Assembly: GCA_036266155.1 (NCBI GenBank)
Contig: DATANR010000308.1
Location: forward strand, 1-38,028
Source: SIAJ01 sp036266155
GTDB taxonomy: Bacteria > Planctomycetota > Planctomycetia > Gemmatales > Gemmataceae
Direction of reading: 5' to 3'
Length of the DNA stretch: 38,028 bases
This document shows positions 35,624 to 38,028 of the stretch, piece after piece; the stretch's first letter is position 1; each line of letters starts with the position of its first letter. The translations under genes and the position numbers were made by a program. The notes under the pieces were generated by a model. That model was not told where the DNA came from, did no database searches, and saw only the letters and a list, made by a program, of their open reading frames with translations.

Positions 35624-36258
35624 TTCCGGGGAAATCGCCAATGGACGTCATTGTCGAATTCCACCGGCATGCCGAGGAGCCATTGCGCGAGGCGATTGCG
35701 GCGCTGGCACGCCGCCGTCCGAATGGCGAGGCGATCGCCCGCCTGGCGCTTGAATTGATTCGTGATCAGTTTCAAAGAACGGCGGGCCAAACCCCGGACA
35801 TGTTGGTTGATGAGAGCCTCAGGCCGCCAATTTACTGGTGGAATTTTGCCCGCGATTTCTGGATCTGATTCCTGGTCCAAGACTTCGGGTTTTGGCGCTG
35901 GCGTACTCGAAAAATCACATCTACGAGGTAGCGGAACGTCCGCCAGACCGAGTCGTTTCATCATCTCGTCGAAACTGATCGTGTCGTTGGATGTGTCGAG
36001 CCGCCGTTGCAACTCGGCTCGTTGTTCGTCGGTGAGCTTCGGTGGTTCGGTCGCTTTTGATCGATACTGTGGAATAACAAGGCCAACAATTTCGCCGGCA
36101 TTATCGTGAACGGACCGCGGAAGGTACGCGTCGTCTTCGATTACGAGCGGCAACAACTGGTCAATCAAGTACCGCCGCTGCTCTGGGGTTGCCGTCGCAA
36201 TCACCTTTTCCATTGTTGCGGCGTCGATCCCGCTCGCGACTTCCAGCGTAGCGTTCAT
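35551..36258 (-). CDS. Uncharacterised protein; C-terminal third doubtful
   Basis: 235 aa if the whole frame is used. Not recognised. The first half (about 1-115) reads like a real soluble helical protein: MNATLEVASGIDAATMEKVI, ATPEQRRYLIDQLLPLVIED, LTDEQRAELQRRLDTSNDTI, FDEMMKRLGLADVPLPRR. GGGAG lies 7 nt before the ATG. The EQRAELQRRL...ISFDEMMKRLGL pattern is reminiscent of short antitoxin-like or addiction-module tails, but this is only a resemblance. From about residue 130 on, the frame is antisense to the candidate gene at 35641-35868 and to the end of the rhodanese gene. It becomes Arg-rich there (RRSLKLITNQFKRQAGDRLA), typical of a shadow reading. The original stop may have been lost, or the gene truly ends at 35551. 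Confidence 0.5.
   Translation of the reverse strand: MNATLEVASGIDAATMEKVIATATPEQRRYLIDQLLPLVIEDDAYLPRSVHDNAGEIVGLVIPQYRSKATEPPKLTDEQRAELQRRLDTSNDTISFDEMMKRLGLADVPLPRRCDFSSTPAPKPEVLDQESDPEIAGKIPPVNWRPEALINQHVRGLARRSLKLITNQFKRQAGDRLAIRTAACQRRNRLAQWLLGMPVEFDNDVHWRFPRNYLTTGIPACVQPRQPPSMLMTFV
35641..35868 (+). CDS. Possible 75-aa protein, function unknown
   Basis: ATG at 35641, 17 bp after the rhodanese stop. The sequence MDVIVEFHRHAEEPLREAIA, LARRRPNGEAIARLALELIR, RPPIYWWNFARDFWI is compact, amphipathic and ends in an aromatic cluster. Codon use looks protein-like in this frame, while the opposite strand reads as Arg-rich. The upstream GGGGAAA is a weak ribosome site. It lies wholly antisense to the 3' part of the frame at 35551-36258. 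No family recognised. Confidence 0.45.
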   Translation: MDVIVEFHRHAEEPLREAIAALARRRPNGEAIARLALELIRDQFQRTAGQTPDMLVDESLRPPIYWWNFARDFWI

Positions 36259-36302
36259 GGTTCATCTCCCGTCCCGGCATTGTCTCATCCCGGCAACCGC
36301 TT

Positions 36303-37163
36303 CTACATCCCCGACTGCTCCTCGATCTTCCCATTGCGCCACGCCTTCCACAAGCTCCAGCGATAAAGCCATTGCGAACAGAACGTCAGACCCACGGTCG
36401 TAATGGCAAGTGCGCCGGCTAACTCCCAATTCGAGAAGCTCGTCAGCGGCGATTTCGCGAGGTTCGATCCTTCGGGCGGCATGCCCATCAGCGCACGACG
36501 CATGCCTTCGAGCCAGTAGGTCGTCGGCAGAGCCAGCGAAACCCCTTGCAGCCAGCGCGGCAACTCGGTCAGCGGGAAGATCACGCCGGAGAGCAGATAC
36601 ACGACGCCGGCGATGCCCTCACTCAGAAACATGCCATTGCGATGGGTGTTGAAAACCACCGACGCCAACATCATCCCCGCCGAATAAAGCATCGCCCCGC
36701 CGATCAGCAGGAAGGCTGCCAGCCACGCCCAGTCAATTCCCGCGGTAACCGACGACCGCACCTCGGCAAAGAGCAACATGCCGGCGACAACGGTCAGCCC
36801 GCCGCCGACGATGCCTTCCAGGGCCCGTGCAATCCCGCGGCCCAGCAAGTAAGTTTGCAGACGTGCCGGGCTGATGAAGATGTACTTCAACATTCCGTAA
36901 TGCTCGCGGTCCGTGATGACCACGTAGCTCATGCCGAACATGACCGTGCCGACGAGGCCAAAGCAAGCATTCGAGACGTAAACGTAGGACAAATACTCTG
37001 GCGGTGTCTGCGCCACGGCCCGTGCCGCGAAGAACATGAACACGAGCACCAGCGAGCCGGTGATCGGCTTGATGATCAAATAGAGAGTGAAGAGCCACGG
37101 ATCGGCCCAGTTGCTCTCGATCTGCCAGCCGAGCCAGGTGGACCAGCGGAGGGTGCGCAGCAT
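36303..37163 (-). CDS. ABC-2 type transporter permease
   Basis: 286 aa integral membrane protein with about six predicted helices: FTLYLIIKPITGSLVLVFMF; YVSNACFGLVGTVMFGMSYV; ALEGIVGGGLTVVAGMLLFA; WLAAFLLIGGAMLYSAGMML; GIAGVVYLLSGVIFPLTELP; LAGALAITTVGLTFCSQWLY. The VYLLSGVIFPLTELPRWLQ segment is the ABC-2 signature. Last gene of a minus-strand operon, 3 bp after another permease, so the two probably form a heterodimeric membrane channel with the ATPase at the window edge. Substrate unknown; such exporters move drugs, polysaccharides or lipids. Confidence 0.88.
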   Translation of the reverse strand: MLRTLRWSTWLGWQIESNWADPWLFTLYLIIKPITGSLVLVFMFFAARAVAQTPPEYLSYVYVSNACFGLVGTVMFGMSYVVITDREHYGMLKYIFISPARLQTYLLGRGIARALEGIVGGGLTVVAGMLLFAEVRSSVTAGIDWAWLAAFLLIGGAMLYSAGMMLASVVFNTHRNGMFLSEGIAGVVYLLSGVIFPLTELPRWLQGVSLALPTTYWLEGMRRALMGMPPEGSNLAKSPLTSFSNWELAGALAITTVGLTFCSQWLYRWSLWKAWRNGKIEEQSGM

Positions 37164-37166
37164 GGA

Positions 37167-37979
37167 TCACTCCCACCGGACCGTGAGCCGGCCCTCTTCA
37201 CGCGACTTCCGCTCGAGGTAGTCGAGGCACCGCTTCGCGCTGCCGAGAAACACGGCTGCCAAAGCGACTAGGATCGCAATCTCATATTGAACTTCGACCA
37301 CTCCTTCGGCGCGGAACAGGACTTGCCGCATCGCGTCCATGCCTGTGGCCAAGGGGATAAGCAAGGCTGCACCGGCCAGCGCTGTTGGGAACACCGACTT
37401 CAGCGGAAAGTTCATCCCGGTCAACAGGTAGACCGGTTCCTGAAGCAGGTTCACTGTGTGATAAGCCTCGCGGCCCCATAGGAGGAACAGCGAGGCAAAC
37501 ATCATTCCGAGGCCGTAGAGTGCGAGTAGCGTCAGGGCAAACACGGCAAAGAGAAGCCACCAGCTTGAGGGGTCGAAGGGCACCTGAAAGATCAGAATCC
37601 CCGCCGTGACGATCGCGGCGGCACGCACGGTCGTCGTCGTCATGCTCCCGAGCGCCATGCCGGCGAGGATCGCCATCATCGGGGCCGGCGACATGATGTA
37701 CAGGCCCAGGTTGCCGCTGTCGCGTTCCCAGTAAAGATGCGCCCCCATCGCCCAGAGGACGTTCATCCAGAAGGTCGTCATCGCCGCCCCGAGAATCACG
37801 TAGCCGACGTACTCGCGCGGCGCCCCCATCGCTTGATAAGAGAACGCGAACGCGCTCACTGACAGCACCGGCAACACCGTCTCTTGAATCAGCCAGCTCT
37901 GGTTCCGGAACATCCACGCGGTTCGTGGATAAGCCCGTGCCAGCGCGGCTTTCGTGAAGAGTGCCAGCGACTCACGCAT
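37167..37979 (-). CDS. ABC-2 type transporter permease
   Basis: 270 aa integral membrane protein: N-terminal helix (LIQETVLPVLSVSAFAFSYQ), then YVGYVILGAAMTTFWMNVLW, a helix pair around MMAILAGMALGSMTTTTVRA, WLLFAVFALTLLALYGLGMM and the ABC-2 loop NLLQEPVYLLTGMNFPLKSV. It overlaps the upstream ATPase stop by 8 bp (start 37979, ATPase stop 37972-37974) and precedes the second permease by 3 bp, so the three genes are translationally coupled. It is a divergent partner rather than a copy of the permease at 36303. Confidence 0.88.
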   Translation of the reverse strand: MRESLALFTKAALARAYPRTAWMFRNQSWLIQETVLPVLSVSAFAFSYQAMGAPREYVGYVILGAAMTTFWMNVLWAMGAHLYWERDSGNLGLYIMSPAPMMAILAGMALGSMTTTTVRAAAIVTAGILIFQVPFDPSSWWLLFAVFALTLLALYGLGMMFASLFLLWGREAYHTVNLLQEPVYLLTGMNFPLKSVFPTALAGAALLIPLATGMDAMRQVLFRAEGVVEVQYEIAILVALAAVFLGSAKRCLDYLERKSREEGRLTVRWE

Positions 37980-38028
37980 CGGGGCTGCCCTCCGTGTCGT
38001 CGATGCGATGGCCGACCAGTTCGATGAA
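37972..38028 (-). CDS. ABC transporter ATP-binding protein, C-terminal tip (partial)
   Basis: The last 18 codons read FIELVGHRIDDTEGSPDA before a TGA at 37972-37974, overlapping the permease start. F-I-E-L-x-G-x-x-I-D-D matches the common C-terminal end of ABC-2 ATPases (usually EDVFLELTGR...). Operon context supports it; the body of the protein is outside the window. Confidence 0.6.
   Translation of the reverse strand, partial: FIELVGHRIDDTEGSPDA

Noticed and set aside
35551..36258. Toxin-antitoxin pair from the two overlapping small frames
   Set aside because: The genes overlap antisense rather than lie in tandem, and neither product matches a known toxin; only a weak antitoxin-like helix pattern is visible.

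Overview
The window looks like a chromosomal segment of a planctomycete, most likely of the Gemmataceae type. The reasons are: two giant secreted proteins carrying the N-terminal LE(D/E)R-x-VP motif typical of Gemmata-like extracellular proteins; an ECF-like sigma factor of the planctomycete-expanded kind; a Ser/Thr kinase with a transmembrane segment and DUF1080/LamG-like sensor domains; a secreted WD40 protein start; and a DnaK with a lysine-rich insert in its ATPase domain. These are family-level inferences read from the sequence, not search results.

Layout. 1-136 (-) is the start of a secreted WD40-type protein cut by the window edge. 408-693 (-) is a decayed triosephosphate isomerase gene. 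816-4136 (-) is an aromatic amino acid block: pheA (chorismate mutase/prephenate dehydratase) followed by two tandem DAHP synthases. 4822-10079 (+) is a four-gene MacAB-TolC-type operon (ATPase, outer-membrane factor, periplasmic adaptor, permease) with ATGA and 14-bp gene overlaps. It ends in a long stem-loop. 10362-23692 (+) holds two tandem giant (about 2200 aa) YD/RHS-repeat proteins. They share every domain except a cassette inserted just after the RHS core. A nest of palindromic repeat units (23745-23957) separates them from a convergent secreted protein with two complete trypsin-like domains (23972-25396, -).

25852-28485 (+) carries dnaK, preceded by a near-consensus sigma-54 (-24/-12) promoter, then an ECF-like sigma factor. 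28524-33711 (-) carries a small secreted Lys/Pro/Val-rich protein, the Ser/Thr kinase and a BatA-like VWA membrane protein. 33854-35868 (+) carries xylose isomerase, a rhodanese-domain protein and a possible 75-aa protein. 35551-36258 (-) is an unrecognised protein lying antisense to that small gene. 36303-38028 (-) is an ABC-2 exporter: the C-terminal tip of its ATPase and two permeases in a tight operon.

The most unusual parts are the tandem giant RHS proteins with an internally placed, divergent Cys-bracketed helical cassette; the nested palindromes behind them; the sigma-54 signal in front of dnaK; and the eroded tpiA. No tRNA, rRNA, CRISPR array, prophage or insertion sequence was recognised.
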